51,710 nt of DNA, from positions 1-51,710 of the forward strand of contig JAQULP010000015.1 of NCBI GenBank assembly GCA_028718525.1, written 5' to 3'. This document shows positions 8,821 to 17,663 of this stretch, one piece after another. Each line of letters opens with the position of its first letter. Within the stretch, counting starts at the first letter, position 1. The notes under the pieces were generated by a model. The model saw only the letters and a program-made list of their open reading frames with translations, was not told the origin of the DNA and did no database searches. Source of the stretch: Sulfuricurvum sp. (GTDB lineage: Bacteria; Campylobacterota; Campylobacteria; Campylobacterales; Sulfurimonadaceae). A program made the position numbers and the translations under genes.

Positions 8821-9522
8821 TTAATTTAGCAAAAATGAGGAGAGCAATCCGATTACTCCACCGAAAACGCCCCCCCAGACAACCAACCATCCCAAATGCT
8901 CTTTCATAAGGTTGTGTATCATCTCTTTTACCATGACCGGGGTGAGTTCTGCTAAACGCGACACCACTATCGTCTCTATATTTTCAGTTAAATGACCGCT
9001 TCCTTGGTGTAAATGGGCATTAAGCGCATTCAGAAACGATTCGCTCTTCGCAATCTCAATTGTCGATAGTTTAATTTTTTCCAAAAACGGCTCTTTGAGT
9101 TTGGCAATCAGCGCTTCTCCTCCGAACATCCCTATCATCCCTCCCATAGGAGATTCCATAACACTTTTTAATAAGGCTTCGTATGCCGGAGTAAAATCGG
9201 TTTCTTCGATAATTGGTGCCAAATCGACGGTACGTTCTTGAGACTGGAGAAAATTTTCAATTTTTTCCGGGGTGAAGAATTGCTCCATAATTAATCTTTT
9301 CAAAGCTTCCCGAATCGATTCGAACCGGTCAAGAATAATCCCTGAGCCGTATAAAAACGGTACTTTTTCAAATAGCATATGTATAGCCAGCTGATTGGTC
9401 ACTGCACCTGAAAGTGCAAATAATCCGGCAGTGCGCAATGGGGTAGCGAGACTTGAATCTACCCCATACGAAATTCCGACCAACCCTAATGCGATGCTAT
9501 TCGTTACCCATCCTTTATCCAT
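8821..9522 (-). CDS. DUF445 family membrane protein
   Basis: A 233-residue protein of the DUF445 (YheB/YjiN-like) group. The N-terminal 40 residues contain a hydrophobic stretch with GLFALSGAVTNQLAIHMLFEKVPFLYGSG, typical of this family. The middle (55-200) is helical and soluble, and the last 22 residues form a membrane helix (VWGGVFGGVIGLLSSFLL). Function is unknown in the family. It is a single gene, divergent from 9597, with no obvious partner. Shorter than many DUF445 proteins but with both ends intact. Confidence 0.8.
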   Translation of the reverse strand: MDKGWVTNSIALGLVGISYGVDSSLATPLRTAGLFALSGAVTNQLAIHMLFEKVPFLYGSGIILDRFESIREALKRLIMEQFFTPEKIENFLQSQERTVDLAPIIEETDFTPAYEALLKSVMESPMGGMIGMFGGEALIAKLKEPFLEKIKLSTIEIAKSESFLNALNAHLHQGSGHLTENIETIVVSRLAELTPVMVKEMIHNLMKEHLGWLVVWGGVFGGVIGLLSSFLLN

Positions 9523-9596
9523 TCAGTCATCTCCTTCTATTAATGGGAGTATTATACAAAAATAGCTAAAGTTGCAGCAAAAATGAGGTTATAGGT

Positions 9597-10085
9597 ATGA
9601 TTTTGCACTCAATGTCCACCCTGCTAAAAGCAGAAAACAACGCAGCCATTTTAGGTGCAATTGCAACGGCACTGGAAAGGAGCGATGAAGCCCCTTTTTG
9701 GAGAGAAAAATCACTCCCTTTTTGCGAAGCCATTTTAAGTGTATTGATCCCACTTCGGGCGCAAAACCTTTTATTTGATCCCGAAGGACGCCCTCATGCG
9801 GAACTTACCCCGGCACTCTTGATACGATGGTGCGATCTACTCAGCCTCAAAACACTGGCTTTTACCCTTGCGCTAAGCAACAAAGAGGGGAAACTGCTCC
9901 GTACAAAATTTTCACCCGACCTGTGCAGTACCTATCAGCCGATTGATTTAGAGATTTTGGGAAAATACCTCAGCGGATACAGCATTAACCTTCAAGACGA
10001 ATGGATCGATTTTCCGATTACCAACTATAATCTTCATATCGGCATGACAACGCTTATCGCTAAAATACTCGAAGGAAAATTCTAA
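9597..10085 (+). CDS. Hypothetical protein, first gene of a two-gene operon
   Basis: I do not recognise this 162-residue protein. It is soluble, helical and Leu-rich in the first 120 residues (MSTLLKAENNAAILGAIATA, LIRWCDLLSLKTLAFTLAL), with no signal peptide. The pattern of an N-terminal ALERSDEAPFW helix followed by LPFCEAILSVLIPLR is faintly like segments of conjugation coupling proteins, but too weak to use. Its stop shares a base with the start of the next gene (TAATG), so the two are translationally coupled. The ATG at 9612 is an alternative start. Confidence 0.75.
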   Translation: MILHSMSTLLKAENNAAILGAIATALERSDEAPFWREKSLPFCEAILSVLIPLRAQNLLFDPEGRPHAELTPALLIRWCDLLSLKTLAFTLALSNKEGKLLRTKFSPDLCSTYQPIDLEILGKYLSGYSINLQDEWIDFPITNYNLHIGMTTLIAKILEGKF

Positions 10086-10513
10086 TGCAAGAAATACAGC
10101 CGTTAAATATTCAAAACTACCTATCGTTTAACGAAATCAATACCCTCTTGGAAGGGGTTGAATTTATCATTATGGCAGCACCTTCAATGATGAATCCCCC
10201 TGCACATCCGATTCATTTTACCATTATTTTAAATACTTCCGAACCGTTACCGGAAGAGATCAAGCCTATGATTTTTGAAAAATTCTGCCATGATTATAAG
10301 ATCACCGCAACCAGTCATCTCCTTAGCAATCTTGAACGGATCGCTTTTGGCAAAACAACGCAAGATACGCCGATGCCCAAACACATCGTCGATGACGCCG
10401 AAGCCCATACAATCCCCTGGAAACTTTTGTATATCATCGATTTTTTAGGGGATTCGGAAGGATTTCAAGAGGCCAAAGACGGCCTCAGCGGGTGGAGTTA
10501 TAGTTACAACTAA
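10085..10513 (+). CDS. Hypothetical protein, second gene of a two-gene operon
   Basis: An unrecognised 142-residue soluble protein, coupled to the gene before it by a TAATG overlap. It has a mixed alpha/beta pattern: a strand-rich centre (EFIIMAAPSMMNPPAHPIHFTIIL) and a C-terminal acidic/aromatic tail ending WSYSYN. No catalytic signature, metal motif or membrane segment is visible. The tight coupling suggests that the two products form a complex or act in one process, but nothing here says which. Confidence 0.75.
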   Translation: MQEIQPLNIQNYLSFNEINTLLEGVEFIIMAAPSMMNPPAHPIHFTIILNTSEPLPEEIKPMIFEKFCHDYKITATSHLLSNLERIAFGKTTQDTPMPKHIVDDAEAHTIPWKLLYIIDFLGDSEGFQEAKDGLSGWSYSYN

Positions 10514-10516
10514 TTT

Positions 10517-10603
10517 TATACGCTATCGGAGCAAAGCCCCGATTAGCTACGTTAACACTGAGTTTCCTTGGGCAGGAAGCCCACGCACACTTGTGTGCTA
10601 TTT
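10517..10603 (-). repeat. Dispersed multi-hairpin element, copy A (3' of pepP)
   Basis: This segment begins immediately behind the pepP stop and shares the pieces GGAGCAAAGCCCC, CTACGTTAACACTG and GGAAGCCC with 49510-49615, in the same order and orientation. On the minus-strand transcript it folds into GCACAC/GTGTGC, TGGGC-loop-GCCCA and ATCGGGGC-TTT-GCTCCGAT hairpins, the last with one G-U pair. The G-U pair exists only in minus-strand RNA, so I assign that strand. It may work as a terminator or 3'-end stabiliser. Confidence 0.6.
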
Positions 10604-11908
10604 TTACTTTCTACACATTTTTTCTATTTCTTCCACTGTTTTCGCAATCATCGAGGAAAGATTTTCATAACCGCTTTCAGTGACGAGGATATTATCCTCG
10701 ATACGGATACCGATACCGCGATAGCGTTCCGGGACACTCTCATCATCGGTGCGGAAATAGAGCCCCGGCTCAATCGTCATCACCATCCCCGCTTCAAAAG
10801 CCAGCGCTTCTCCCACTTCATCCACATACGGACACGGATCATGAACATCCAGCCCCATCCAATGCCCTATTCCATGGGGAGCGTATTTTTTATGCTCTTT
10901 TGCGTCCATCAATACATTTCGTTCACCACTTAATATCCCCAAGTCGATCAACGCATCACACAGCAGCTCTTCGCTGTATTTTTGAAGCCAATCACGTTTT
11001 ACCCCCGGCTTGATCGCTTCAATGACCCGAAGCTGTACATTCAGAACTTTTTCATACACTTCACGCTGCGCATTACTGAATTTTCCATTGATCGGAAAGG
11101 TACGGGTGATATCACTGGCATAAAGATTCCATTCACACGCCGCATCAATCAATACCAAATCGCCATCTTTTAGTTCATCGCGATTATCAATATAATGAAG
11201 AGTATTGGCATTATTGCCTCCAGCCACGATTGCACCGTATGCTTCTGATACGGCACCGTTATTGAGGAAAACATAACTCATGCACGCTTGTAGTTGAAAT
11301 TCCCTCATCCCAGCACGACATGTGCGCATCGCTTCATGATGAGCTTCTGCCGTAATGGTAATCGCATGAGTGATCTCTTGGATCTCTTTGTCCGATTTAA
11401 TTAATCGCAACCTTCGGATCAAATAGGTTATATCGATAATGGAACGGATATGGCGCTTAATACCTCGTGTCGAGTGAAGGGAGTGCGCTGCTCTCTTTGC
11501 TTCACTCAAGTGGGGAGAATCACTATAGAGATCGATGTAAAGATGAATATGTTCCCGTAAAAGTTCCGGTATCATCCTGCTGTATTCAGCAATATCATAG
11601 ACTTCGTCTACTCTGAACGTCGATTTTGCCCCTTCTATCCCTAAGCGTGCGCCGTTCCACAGAGCATGCTCCGCATTATCCGGTTCTACAAAAAGTAATA
11701 CTTTGGTTGATTCGGAGGTTTTTATGAGAATCAAAACAGAATTATCCTCCGTAAAGCCGGATAAATAATAAAAATCACTGTTTTGACGGTAAGCGTACTC
11801 AGTGTCGTTTGAGCGCGTTTGAGGGGGAGCGGAAGTGACAATAGCCACACCCTCCTCCATCCGTTCGAGAAGTTTGCGGCGATGATCTAAAAAGTTTGTT
11901 TCATTCAT
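10604..11908 (-). CDS. pepP: Xaa-Pro aminopeptidase (aminopeptidase P family)
   Basis: A 434-residue M24B metallopeptidase that removes N-terminal residues preceding proline. It has an N-terminal AMP_N domain (about 5-130, with FYYLSGFTEDNSVLIL) and a C-terminal pita-bread domain. All five metal ligands are visible: the two Asp in LIDAACEW...SDITRTFP, the His in HGIGHWMGLDVHD, the Glu in MTIEPGLYF and the Glu in IRIEDNILVTESG. I start at MNETNFLDHRRKLL. The longer frame has no support and overlaps cheW. It is the last gene of the greA-to-pepP run. Confidence 0.95.
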   Translation of the reverse strand: MNETNFLDHRRKLLERMEEGVAIVTSAPPQTRSNDTEYAYRQNSDFYYLSGFTEDNSVLILIKTSESTKVLLFVEPDNAEHALWNGARLGIEGAKSTFRVDEVYDIAEYSRMIPELLREHIHLYIDLYSDSPHLSEAKRAAHSLHSTRGIKRHIRSIIDITYLIRRLRLIKSDKEIQEITHAITITAEAHHEAMRTCRAGMREFQLQACMSYVFLNNGAVSEAYGAIVAGGNNANTLHYIDNRDELKDGDLVLIDAACEWNLYASDITRTFPINGKFSNAQREVYEKVLNVQLRVIEAIKPGVKRDWLQKYSEELLCDALIDLGILSGERNVLMDAKEHKKYAPHGIGHWMGLDVHDPCPYVDEVGEALAFEAGMVMTIEPGLYFRTDDESVPERYRGIGIRIEDNILVTESGYENLSSMIAKTVEEIEKMCRK

Positions 11909-11937
11909 GGCGGTATTGTGCCATAAATGGAAGCAAA

Positions 11938-12432
11938 TTAAAAATTTCTCTCCAAAAGTTTCCATACCTTGAGGATGGTAATAATTCTATCGGCCTGCTT
12001 GCCGACGCCATCGATCATACTCTCTTCTTCCGAGATGGTATCGGGTGCCGGTCCTACATCTTTTTTCGGCAAGCGTATTGCTTCCGTTAAGCGATCGATC
12101 ACAAACCCTGCAACATCATCACCGTTTTTCATAACGATGAAACGGGTCTCTTCGGTATGCTTCATCGGCTCAAGCCCGAAACGGGATCTCAGATCAATCA
12201 ACGGTATGACGGAGCCGCGTAAATTGAAAACGCCCAAGATATAATTTGGAGTTTGCGGAACACGTGTCCAAGAGATCGGTTTAATAATTTCCTGAATGCT
12301 CAAAATGGGTACTGAAAACTCTTCATCACCGACAATGAATCCGACAAGCTGAATCACCTCATCGATTTTAACATCATCGCCGGAAAGGGTTTTATGCTGC
12401 TTATTAATAATTTGCTGGAGTTTTTCGCTCAT
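11938..12432 (-). CDS. cheW: Chemotaxis coupling protein CheW
   Basis: A 164-residue CheW, which links chemoreceptors to the CheA kinase. The CheW fold occupies residues 27-160, with LVGFIVGDEEFSVPILSIQEII, the receptor-binding loop region RVPQTPNYILGVFNLRGSVIP and IDLRSRFGL. A short basic N-terminal extension precedes it. Start at MSEKLQQ, overlapping the cheA stop by a base or two. The order cheV-cheA-cheW is that of Campylobacterota. No extra domain. Confidence 0.95.
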   Translation of the reverse strand: MSEKLQQIINKQHKTLSGDDVKIDEVIQLVGFIVGDEEFSVPILSIQEIIKPISWTRVPQTPNYILGVFNLRGSVIPLIDLRSRFGLEPMKHTEETRFIVMKNGDDVAGFVIDRLTEAIRLPKKDVGPAPDTISEEESMIDGVGKQADRIITILKVWKLLERNF

Positions 12433-12433
12433 C

Positions 12434-14965
12434 TTATAGCCCTTCGTTAAACTTGATATTGCGTTTGACGACATTCATCAAATATTCCGGAGAATACGGT
12501 TTGGTGATATATTCCACCATGCCCGATTCCACTCCCCGCATCCTGTCTGCTTTTCCATTTCGTGAAGTGACCGCAATTAATGGAAGATTTTTATATTTAT
12601 TGTATTTTTTAATTTCTGCAGCCAACGTATAACCGTCCATTCGCGGCATTTCAATATCGACGAGCATCCCATCAAAGAGATGATCTCCCTGTTTCAGGAT
12701 ATTGAGGGCTTCAACGCCATCGGTGGCTTCAACCAGAGTAATCCCCAACGGCTCTAGCGATTTACGCATGATCGTGCGGTCTGTTTTCGAATCATCGACT
12801 ATCATGATCGTATAATCGCTCGGTTTGTTTTTAGTTCCCAAACGTCCTTTGGCTTCCGCACTCTCTTGACCAACCGTCGATTTGACCGATTTGGCCATTT
12901 GCATTAATGCCGCGACATCCACGATTAACGTTACACCGCCATCACCGCGTATCGTTGCACCGGCAATACCTTCGATCCCTTTGAGGTATTCACCGAGAGA
13001 TTTAATAACAATTTCTTCCTGTCCGACCAATGAATCGACGATAAGCCCGATTTTACTCTCTGCAAGCCCAAGGACAACGACATACGCATGTTCGCTGTTA
13101 TCAAATACCCGTTCCACTTCAAATATATCGCCGATATGGACCAACGAAAGGACTTCATCGCGTAAACGCATGACCGAACGGCTTTCAACCGTATAAATTT
13201 CATCTTTACTGATACGGACCGTTTCAAGTACCGAAGCCAGAGGAATCGCATAATACTCCTCCTGCACCCCGACTAACAACGCTTGAATGATGGCGAGGGT
13301 AAGCGGGATTTTGAGTTTCATCGACGTCCCTTGTCCTACCTCCGAGTCGATATCGATCATACCGTTGAGTTTTTCAATGTTGGTTTTTACGACGTCCATA
13401 CCGACCCCGCGCCCGGAGACACTGGTTACCTGAGCTGCCGTTGAAAAGCCGGGACGGAAAATAAGACTGAATGCCTCTTTTTCAGACATTCCATCCGCTT
13501 CTTTCTCGGTTATAACCCCTTTTTCGATCGATTTGGATTTCAGCATATCCGCATCAAGCCCTTTACCGTCATCAATAATCTGGATAACGATATGATTCCC
13601 CTCATGATACGCTTTTAAACGTATTGTCCCTGTCTCCTCTTTTCCGGAAGCCAGACGAACTTCAGGTGTTTCAATACCGTGATCGCATGAGTTACGGATA
13701 ATATGGACCAGAGGATCCCCGATCTCTTCGACGATCGATTTATCGAGTTCTGTCTCTTCCCCCGTGATTTCAAGCTCGATTTTTTTGTTGAGTTCGCGGG
13801 AAAGGTCACGAATCATCCGTGGAAATTTGTTAAAGACTTTTCCGATCGGCAACATACGTGTTTTCATGACCGCAATTTGTAAATCGGTAGTTACCAAAGA
13901 GACAATCGAAACGACCTGATTGAGTTCTTCAAGGAAGGCTTCTCCCTCATAACGTTCTTCAACATCATCATTAATTTTGATGAGACGATTTTTGCCTAAA
14001 ACAAGTTCTCCGATGAGATTCATCAAGTGATCCAAACGCTTAACATCAACACGTATCGTTTGTTCTACTGCTGAACCACCGCGATTTTCTCCATCATCTT
14101 TACCTTCGATTTTTTTAGGAGCGGCAGCAACCGGCTTTGGCTTTGGCGGTGCAACAGGGGCCGGAGCAGCGGGAGCTGCCATAGGGGCTGAAGGTGCTGC
14201 AGGAGCCGGGGTTGGGACCGGAACCGGTGTAGCTTGCGGTTGTGGCTGCTGTTCCGATTTTTGTGCTCTTTTAGCAGCATCTTCGGCTTGGCGCTTCAGA
14301 ATAAGGCGTTCAATTTCCGCTTCGACCTCGGCATCGCTCATACCTGAATAGTCCGGTTCCTCTTCTTGGACCGTAGCTTTCGATTGAGAAGCTTTTGCCC
14401 GTTTAGCGGCGTCTTCGGCTTGACGCAAGGCAATTAAACGCTCAATTTCCGCTTCGACTTCCGCTTCGCTCATTCCTGAATAATCGGGTTCTTCTTCTGT
14501 TGTCGCAGTCGGTGCAGGTACTGGTGTAGCTACTGCAACAGGTATTGGTGCCGGTTCTTCGGCAATGGTACTTAAAGGCGTACCGCTGGCAACCGCATTC
14601 AACCGTTCAACACACGGCTCTACTTCAAGTCCCCCATCCATACCGCTGTCACGTATTCGGACCAAAAGTGCTTTCATCAGATCGATTGATTCGAGAATGA
14701 CATCCATCACATCGGCATCTATCGTTAAATCACCGTGACGCGCCATATTCAACAAATTTTCCATATGGTGCGTCAAATGGGTCAAGACGTCAAAATTCAA
14801 AAATGAACTTGCCCCCTTGATTGTATGCGCTACCCGGAAGATACGATTGAGTAGATCCAAATCGTCGGGTCGTGATTCTAGTTCGACAAGATCCTGGTCA
14901 AGTTGTTCAATCAGTTCAAATGATTCAACCAAAAAATCCTGTAATATCTCTTGAAATTCATCCAT
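12434..14965 (-). CDS. cheA: Chemotaxis histidine kinase CheA fused to a receiver domain (CheAY)
   Basis: An 843-residue sensor kinase. The Hpt domain is at 1-105 with the phospho-accepting His47 in VAHTIKG. A long linker follows (125-300) that is Pro/Ala-rich and holds two near-identical repeats at about 157-190 and 201-234. Then come dimerisation (HLMNLIGELVLGKNRL), HATPase (SCDHGIE, GKGLDADML, VSGRGVGMD), a CheW-like domain, and a C-terminal receiver at about 720-843 with IMIVDDSKTDR and LVDIEMPRMDG. The CheY-binding P2 domain of E. coli CheA is not recognisable; the repeat linker lies in that position. CheA-receiver fusions are standard in this phylum. Confidence 0.96.
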   Translation of the reverse strand: MDEFQEILQDFLVESFELIEQLDQDLVELESRPDDLDLLNRIFRVAHTIKGASSFLNFDVLTHLTHHMENLLNMARHGDLTIDADVMDVILESIDLMKALLVRIRDSGMDGGLEVEPCVERLNAVASGTPLSTIAEEPAPIPVAVATPVPAPTATTEEEPDYSGMSEAEVEAEIERLIALRQAEDAAKRAKASQSKATVQEEEPDYSGMSDAEVEAEIERLILKRQAEDAAKRAQKSEQQPQPQATPVPVPTPAPAAPSAPMAAPAAPAPVAPPKPKPVAAAPKKIEGKDDGENRGGSAVEQTIRVDVKRLDHLMNLIGELVLGKNRLIKINDDVEERYEGEAFLEELNQVVSIVSLVTTDLQIAVMKTRMLPIGKVFNKFPRMIRDLSRELNKKIELEITGEETELDKSIVEEIGDPLVHIIRNSCDHGIETPEVRLASGKEETGTIRLKAYHEGNHIVIQIIDDGKGLDADMLKSKSIEKGVITEKEADGMSEKEAFSLIFRPGFSTAAQVTSVSGRGVGMDVVKTNIEKLNGMIDIDSEVGQGTSMKLKIPLTLAIIQALLVGVQEEYYAIPLASVLETVRISKDEIYTVESRSVMRLRDEVLSLVHIGDIFEVERVFDNSEHAYVVVLGLAESKIGLIVDSLVGQEEIVIKSLGEYLKGIEGIAGATIRGDGGVTLIVDVAALMQMAKSVKSTVGQESAEAKGRLGTKNKPSDYTIMIVDDSKTDRTIMRKSLEPLGITLVEATDGVEALNILKQGDHLFDGMLVDIEMPRMDGYTLAAEIKKYNKYKNLPLIAVTSRNGKADRMRGVESGMVEYITKPYSPEYLMNVVKRNIKFNEGL
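14264..14497 (-). repeat. Tandem duplication inside the cheA linker
   Basis: Two copies of a 34-residue segment, EEEPDYSGMS(E/D)AEVEAE followed by IERLI..RQAEDAAKRA, lie 44 residues apart within the CheA linker. Each copy is strongly helical and charged. The DNA copies differ at several positions, many of them synonymous. The duplication replaces or fills the region where a P2 domain would be. Confidence 0.85.
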
Positions 14966-14975
14966 TGGCTAACCC

Positions 14976-15920
14976 CTATTGAATATGAGCACGTACGACA
15001 CGTGCTACTTCGTCGTAAAATAAATTTGAATCAAATTTGACCAGATAGGCTTCTCCACCGGCTTCTTTTCCGCGAAGTTCACTAAAATGGTCGCTTATGG
15101 AAGAGTTAAAAACTATCGGAATCATTTTGAAACGATCGTCAGCTTTGATATTGGATGCGAAATGGAATCCGTCCATTAACGGCATTTCGATATCCGAAGC
15201 GATAAGGCGCAGTTTGGACGGAAGATCTTTGCCGTAAGCATTATAGAGATCTTCCAGAATTTTTAGCCCTTGCTGTCCATCCGTTGCTTCGATAACATCA
15301 AATCCCATTTGTTCAAGCGCTTCTTTGATGATACGCCGTGCGGTTGCACTGTCGTCCAGAAGGAGGACATGCCCGCTGAAATTGTATTTTCCCGCTTCGA
15401 GCTTAGCGCTTCCCGGTTGATAGAGCCCTAATTCCTGGACAACCCCTTCCAAGTCCAAAATCAGCAGAACGTTATCCCCTTCGATTCGGGTAACTCCTGT
15501 AATTTTGGACCCGTCAAGCCCCCCTTGGGACGATACAAACGAGGCCGGTTCAATGTCTTTCCAATTGATACGGCGGATCCGTTTCGCTTCATGGACGACA
15601 AATCCAATGAGAATATTATTAAATTCGGTAATAATGACACGCGCATTTTTATCAGCCCCTTCCGGAGCCTCGATTCCCATCCATTTGGCTAAATTGACAA
15701 CGGGGATCACAACACCGCGCAAGTCAAATATCCCTTCGATAAATGATGGCGTTCCCGGTAATTCCGTCAACTTTGGAAAACGGATAATTTCACGTACTTT
15801 CGCAACATTAACACCGTATATCCCTTCGTACACTTCATCACCATCATATTTGAATATACGAAAATCGACCAATTCCATCTCATTGGTACCGACTTTTAAG
15901 ATATCTCCATGTCCCTTCAT
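14976..15920 (-). CDS. cheV: Chemotaxis protein CheV (CheW-receiver fusion)
   Basis: A 314-residue two-domain protein. Residues 15-165 are a CheW domain (VNVAKVREIIRFPKLTELPG, FIEGIFDLRGVVIPVVNLA), and residues about 175-314 are a receiver (VLLLDDSATARRIIKEAL, phospho-acceptor Asp in IASDIEMPLMDGFHFA, Lys in YLVKFDS). CheV proteins couple receptors to CheA and may act as phosphate sinks or adaptation factors. AGGAG lies 5 bases before the ATG, which overlaps the stop of the preceding gene (ATGA). cheA begins 10 bases downstream. Confidence 0.95.
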   Translation of the reverse strand: MKGHGDILKVGTNEMELVDFRIFKYDGDEVYEGIYGVNVAKVREIIRFPKLTELPGTPSFIEGIFDLRGVVIPVVNLAKWMGIEAPEGADKNARVIITEFNNILIGFVVHEAKRIRRINWKDIEPASFVSSQGGLDGSKITGVTRIEGDNVLLILDLEGVVQELGLYQPGSAKLEAGKYNFSGHVLLLDDSATARRIIKEALEQMGFDVIEATDGQQGLKILEDLYNAYGKDLPSKLRLIASDIEMPLMDGFHFASNIKADDRFKMIPIVFNSSISDHFSELRGKEAGGEAYLVKFDSNLFYDEVARVVRAHIQ

Positions 15921-16660
15921 TCGGGCTCCTTATGAAAGCTGCATTCATGCAATAACGGCTGATTTTTCACTGATTGTACACTAAAGTATCTTTCATTACA
16001 AGCAAAAGCACCTACGTTGATGTAATGTATTTTCCCCACTTCAAAAAAAGTATTTTGATGGAAATGTCCCTCTATCCAGATATCGATAGCATCGGTTTCG
16101 AGCAATGCCAATCGGTTTTGAATCAACGGCTCAAACGCACGAATCTCACGGCAGTGTGACTTTTTTTTCATCATCTCTTCCAGCCATTGCACAATAAATC
16201 CTTTTCCAAGGGTATCGATGAAGCGTAAGAATCCCAGTATCCACCGATTTCGAATAAGGGCCGTATACAATTCGTATCCCCGTCCCATTGCTTTGTCCCC
16301 GTGAGAAAGCGCTATCTTTTTCCCCTCAAAAGTCATGCGTACGGGTTGTTGTTTACGTTGCACGACCTCTATATCCGGAAATAGTTCCCCGATTCTAAAA
16401 TCATGATTCCCTTCCAGATAGAGGATCTCGATCCGTTTAGAAAGCCGGTTTAGTACATCAATCCCTTCGGTATTGTAGTGATGCGTTCGCGGTATGGGGC
16501 CAAAGAGCAGATCAAAGATATCCCCCATCAGAACGAGTTGGGTTGTTTGAATCGCACCCGATTCAAGTGCATGCAAGAAGTCGATTAAGGGGGTGCGCCA
16601 CGGAGCGCAATGGGCATCCGCGATCAGGATCGCACCCACATGAAGTTTTTTAAGGGACAT
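15917..16660 (-). CDS. LpxH-like calcineurin-family metallophosphoesterase
   Basis: A 247-residue cytoplasmic phosphoesterase. Metal-binding motifs run in family order: LIADAH (D-x-H), VLMGDIFD (G-D-x-x-D), LEGNHDFRIG (G-N-H-D/E), LSHGDKA (H-G-D) and EGHFHQN (G-H-x-H). The order and the central HYNTEGID region resemble UDP-2,3-diacylglucosamine hydrolase LpxH of lipid A synthesis, the most likely activity, but paralogues with other substrates exist. It overlaps argC upstream by 11 bases and cheV downstream by 4. Confidence 0.82.
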   Translation of the reverse strand: MSLKKLHVGAILIADAHCAPWRTPLIDFLHALESGAIQTTQLVLMGDIFDLLFGPIPRTHHYNTEGIDVLNRLSKRIEILYLEGNHDFRIGELFPDIEVVQRKQQPVRMTFEGKKIALSHGDKAMGRGYELYTALIRNRWILGFLRFIDTLGKGFIVQWLEEMMKKKSHCREIRAFEPLIQNRLALLETDAIDIWIEGHFHQNTFFEVGKIHYINVGAFACNERYFSVQSVKNQPLLHECSFHKEPE

Positions 16661-17663
16661 ATGCGATTTTCGGGATGCCGAGCGTTTCGTCCAAGCCCAT
16701 CATCAAATTGGCATTGGCAAGAGCCTGCGAACTTGCCCCCCGCATCAAATTATCAATGGCACACATAGCAACCAATGCATTGGCATGACGTGCCGCATAA
16801 AGATCGGCAAAGTTCGTCCCTGAAGTCATTTTCGTATGCGGAGGCGCATTACGGACACGGACAAACGGTTTGTCCTGATAAAAATCACTCATGATTTGAA
16901 GCGGATCGCACTCCGTTTTCAATGTCGCATATACACAAGAGAGCATTCCTCGTGTCATCGGTACCAGAGAAGGGACAAATGTAACCCGGACATCCTTGTT
17001 GCACAACGTGCTTGCATGCTGTTCAATCTCGGTTGCATGGCGATGTTTGATGATGTTATAACAGTTAATATTATCATTAACCCCTACATAATGGACGGTT
17101 GCACTGGGTGATTTACCGGCTCCCGAAACACCTGTTTTCGAATCGATGAAAATAGGCTGCGACAAATCGATATAATCGAGAAACGGTGCCATTGCCATCA
17201 ATGATGCGGTTACGTGGCATCCCGGGTTGGCAATCAGCCGTGAATCCTGTGCGATATTACCGTGAAGTTCAGGGATCGAGTAAACGGCATGCTGCAGGTT
17301 ATCGACATCTTCATGCTCGCAGTAGAACGATTCGTAGTTTTCCTGTGTAAGCCGGTAATCGGCAGAGAGGTCAACTACCCGGATCCCCCGTTCCAACAAC
17401 CCTTTGGCCGTATTCATCGCCGTTTTGTGCGGCAAAGCCAAAAAGACCAGTTCGCACAGTGCAGCGGCACGGTCCAAATCAACCTTATCGACCGGAAGGG
17501 TTGTCACCCCGCAAAGGGAAGGGTGTAACCGATCAAGGGTTGTCTCCCCTTCGGTGTTGGCACAATAATTTAAGACAAATACCGGATGGTTGATAAGCAT
17601 TTTAACCAGTTCTAAACCGGTATAACCGCTCACTCCGATAATTCCGACATTAATGGCTTTCAA
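16650..17663 (-). CDS. argC: N-acetyl-gamma-glutamyl-phosphate reductase
   Basis: A 337-residue NADPH-dependent enzyme of arginine synthesis that reduces N-acetylglutamyl phosphate to the semialdehyde. The N-terminal Rossmann motif is GIIGVSGYTGLELVKML, and the catalytic Cys lies in ANPGCHVTA. The GVSGAGKSPS loop and the C-terminal HATEIEQH segment are typical. The start overlaps the greA stop by 14 bases. Length is normal for the long-type ArgC. Confidence 0.96.
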   Translation of the reverse strand: MKAINVGIIGVSGYTGLELVKMLINHPVFVLNYCANTEGETTLDRLHPSLCGVTTLPVDKVDLDRAAALCELVFLALPHKTAMNTAKGLLERGIRVVDLSADYRLTQENYESFYCEHEDVDNLQHAVYSIPELHGNIAQDSRLIANPGCHVTASLMAMAPFLDYIDLSQPIFIDSKTGVSGAGKSPSATVHYVGVNDNINCYNIIKHRHATEIEQHASTLCNKDVRVTFVPSLVPMTRGMLSCVYATLKTECDPLQIMSDFYQDKPFVRVRNAPPHTKMTSGTNFADLYAARHANALVAMCAIDNLMRGASSQALANANLMMGLDETLGIPKIAYVP

